A stretch of 64,000 bases of DNA from Tetrahymena elliotti 4EA (taxonomy: Eukaryota > Ciliophora > Oligohymenophorea > Hymenostomatida > Tetrahymenidae). Below are positions 62,285-64,000 of this stretch, in pieces (within the stretch, counting starts at the first letter, position 1; each line of letters opens with the position of its first letter). Under the pieces are notes generated by a model. It saw only the letters and a list, made by a program, of their open reading frames with translations, was not told the DNA's origin and ran no database searches. Made by a program: the position numbers and the translations under genes. The DNA is taken from positions 128,913 through 192,912 of the forward strand of contig JH720329.1 in assembly GCA_000231825.2 (NCBI GenBank), in the 5' to 3' direction.

Positions 62285-63220
62285 TCAGTTTTTCTTAAGC
62301 TTCTTAGAGCCTTCTCCCTTTTATACGAAGTCAAGGATGTCAAGATCTCTTCTCTTTTCTTCCTTTCTGTCATTAAATTCTACATTTTATCTTCTGACTT
62401 TAGGTTTCATCTTAACCTCATCTTTGTGGGCTTTTTTATCATATGTACCCATAGATCTAGTTGAGTTTTAAGCTACCTATAATTACTTTTAGAGGAGCTT
62501 CTTATCACCTTTCAATTTCTACTTGCTAGCAGCTTTCTTATCTTCTTTATCAGAACTTTTCAATACTTTTTTTGCATCATAGCCCTTAGATTCAAGTTTA
62601 TTTCTAATTTCATTCATTTTTTGCTTTTCTTTAGCTAATCTTTTTTCAAGAGATTTTCTCAAGAAAGGATCTTCATAAGGATCAGTGCCTGCCTTATGTT
62701 CCATAATTGGAGTGAATTTATCTTCAATCTTTTTAACGCTGCGAGCACCCCATCTAGGAACCCAATCTTAAACGTTTTCATCATAAACCATTCTACCTCT
62801 TTTCTTCTTTTCAATACCCTTTTCCTTAGCAAACTTTTACCATCTTGTTAATGGCTTTTCTTTAGGAATAGGCTTTTATCTTGGAAAAACAGTAACTTTG
62901 TTGGGCAACTTCAATTCATATACTCCCTTGGAGAAATCGTGAATCTATAATTCTTCTTCCTTAGCATCTCTTTCAGCATTTTAGAGAGTCTTCATGGAAA
63001 GCATCTTATTGAAAATTCTGGAGATGTTCAATCTTGTTCTTTCCAACAGAGTTTATTCGCTAATGGTACCATCGCTATTCTTGGGAATTTCGTTTGAGTC
63101 AAAAATGGTTAAAATACCAAGATCACTGGAAACGTTAGAAGAGATATTTTATCCTAACTTCTTTTCATCAAATGTGGATGTCTTGTTAACCTCTACTTCG
63201 CTATTATTTACCTCTCCCAT
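62285..63220 (-). CDS. RRS1: RRS1, ribosome biogenesis regulator
   Basis: Intronless, 311 residues starting MGEVNNSEVEVNKTST. Family landmarks are clear: a leading part with LGILTIFDSNEIP, then VYELKLPNKVTVFPRQKPIP, EKPLTRWQKFAKEKGI, KKKRGRMVYDENVQDWVPRW and DPYEDPFLRKSLEKRLAKEK. The Arg/Lys-rich tail ends KKLKKN. RRS1 with Rpf2 brings 5S RNP (uL18, uL5) into pre-60S particles in the nucleolus. The gene has a mix of CTC/AAG codons and lower AT content than its flanks, usual for a highly expressed housekeeping gene. Nothing is missing. Confidence 0.95.
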
Positions 63221-63666
63221 ATTTCTTATATTTTTTATTTTAATTTGTTAATTTTTGCTTTTAAATTTAGTTTTTAATAATTTTAGATAATAATATCAAT
63301 CAAATTACAAATACCTTTGTTGTATCAAGACAAATAAATCATTCAGTTCCTACTTTTGAATCTACTCGTTATTCTTATAAGCTTTCTATCATTCTTATTT
63401 CTTTTTTTGCAATTGAACCATTTATATCATTTATAGCAATCTCTATATTTCTTCTTAACACTATAAATATCCAAGTAGAATTTTTGATTGATTTTTCTGT
63501 CTTCAAAAGCAATGAACAAAAATTAAATCAAAAATAATAAATTATTTTTTTAAATAATAACTCATTTTTCAAAAAACAATTTAAAATTATTAGACAAAAT
63601 AAAATTTATAAATTACAAATATTAAATTTAAATAGATTTTATATTTAAAATTAGTCAAAAATTTTA
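63221..63666. other. Short intergenic spacer, no gene seen
   Basis: 5' flank of RRS1 and 3' flank of the hydroxylase gene. AT-rich, no recognised feature. Confidence 0.4.
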
Positions 63667-64000
63667 TCAACTATCACTATCATAATCATAACTCTTTTCT
63701 TTGCCAGTTATTAGCCCAAAAATATCCTTAGTCTTTTCTTCTTCATCAAGGTCGTTAAGTTAGAAAAATTTATCCCAGAAGTGGTTAGTCACTTAATAAC
63801 CATATTCTCTATCCTTGAAGTGATGCTTAGCATGTTTATTTCTCAAATATTAAGAATAACTAAGAGTTAATTTCTTTTTATTATGGAGTGCATAATGAAC
63901 GATTTCATAATAAAGGTATCCTAAGCAGATTCCACTTAAAATTAAATACAAAGAGTTTCCATATATTAACAACCCAAGCGTATATCTTATCAAAAATGCT
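63667..64000 (-). CDS. Fatty-acid 2-hydroxylase / sterol desaturase family, C-terminal end
   Basis: Partial: the gene enters from the right edge and 110 codons are visible down to TGA at 63667. A membrane stretch (LYLILSGICLGYLYY) is followed by YEIVHYALHN and RNKHAKHHFKDREYGY, QVTNHFWDKFF. These reproduce the family's histidine clusters and the GY-V-T-FWD-F ending of Scs7/FA2H-type enzymes. They bind two irons and hydroxylate the acyl chain of sphingolipids in the endoplasmic reticulum. The acidic tail (DLDEEEKTKDIF, YDYDSDS) is additional to the core. The remaining His boxes and any cytochrome b5 domain would lie beyond the window. Confidence 0.8.

Noticed and set aside
1..64000. tRNA, rRNA, CRISPR or bacterial operon features
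   Set aside because: No T-arm like GGTTCRAATCC, no conserved rRNA core, no regularly spaced repeats and no Shine-Dalgarno-type organisation were seen.

Overview
The window reads as nuclear DNA of a ciliate, most likely Tetrahymena or a close relative. The DNA is very AT-rich. Almost every recognisable gene stays open only if TAA and TAG are read as glutamine and TGA is the sole stop. Introns are short to medium, AT-rich, begin GTA and end TAG or AAG. A standard-code ORF search therefore sees only fragments; the gene models below were read by hand with the ciliate code. Splice sites marked as resolved were placed by reading frame and family alignment from memory; no alignment or RNA data were available. 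No tRNA, rRNA, CRISPR array, origin or bacterial-style promoter was seen. Whether this is macronuclear DNA or macronucleus-destined germline DNA cannot be told from the sequence.

Left part (1-9.6 kb): a disrupted ABCC transporter fragment, then a tandem duplication of about 3.3 kb. Each full copy carries one intact 166-residue secreted Cys-rich protein gene on the minus strand. A third, decayed copy lacks the gene, and a relic of a hAT-family transposase sits just before it.

Centre-left (9.9-25.7 kb): IMP3 (small-subunit processome), a leucine-rich-repeat protein, a large membrane RING-CH (MARCH-like) protein, and a full ABCC-type transporter. Centre (27-41.6 kb): an intronless B-box protein ending in a ubiquitin-like domain, a dienelactone-hydrolase-family enzyme, an unknown gene crossed by one in-frame TGA, a free-standing receiver-like protein with an altered phosphoacceptor region, and an unknown gene whose 3' end is duplicated downstream. 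Long gene-poor stretches lie between them.

Right part (42.6-64 kb): a CFAP57/WDR65-type ciliary WD-repeat and coiled-coil protein, a Cys-rich multi-zinc-ribbon RING protein, a WD protein resembling the Trm82/WDR4 tRNA m7G methyltransferase subunit, an N/Q-rich prion-like protein, a second decayed coding relic, U1-70K, RRS1, and the C-terminal end of a fatty-acid hydroxylase that runs off the window.

The genes do not form operons. A loose theme is RNA and ribosome biogenesis (IMP3, Trm82-like, U1-70K, RRS1). The least ordinary elements are the duplicated secreted-protein locus, the two coding relics in which TGA falls where other reading suggests Trp, the B-box/ubiquitin-like fusion, the receiver-like gene, and the duplicated intron in the CFAP57-like gene.
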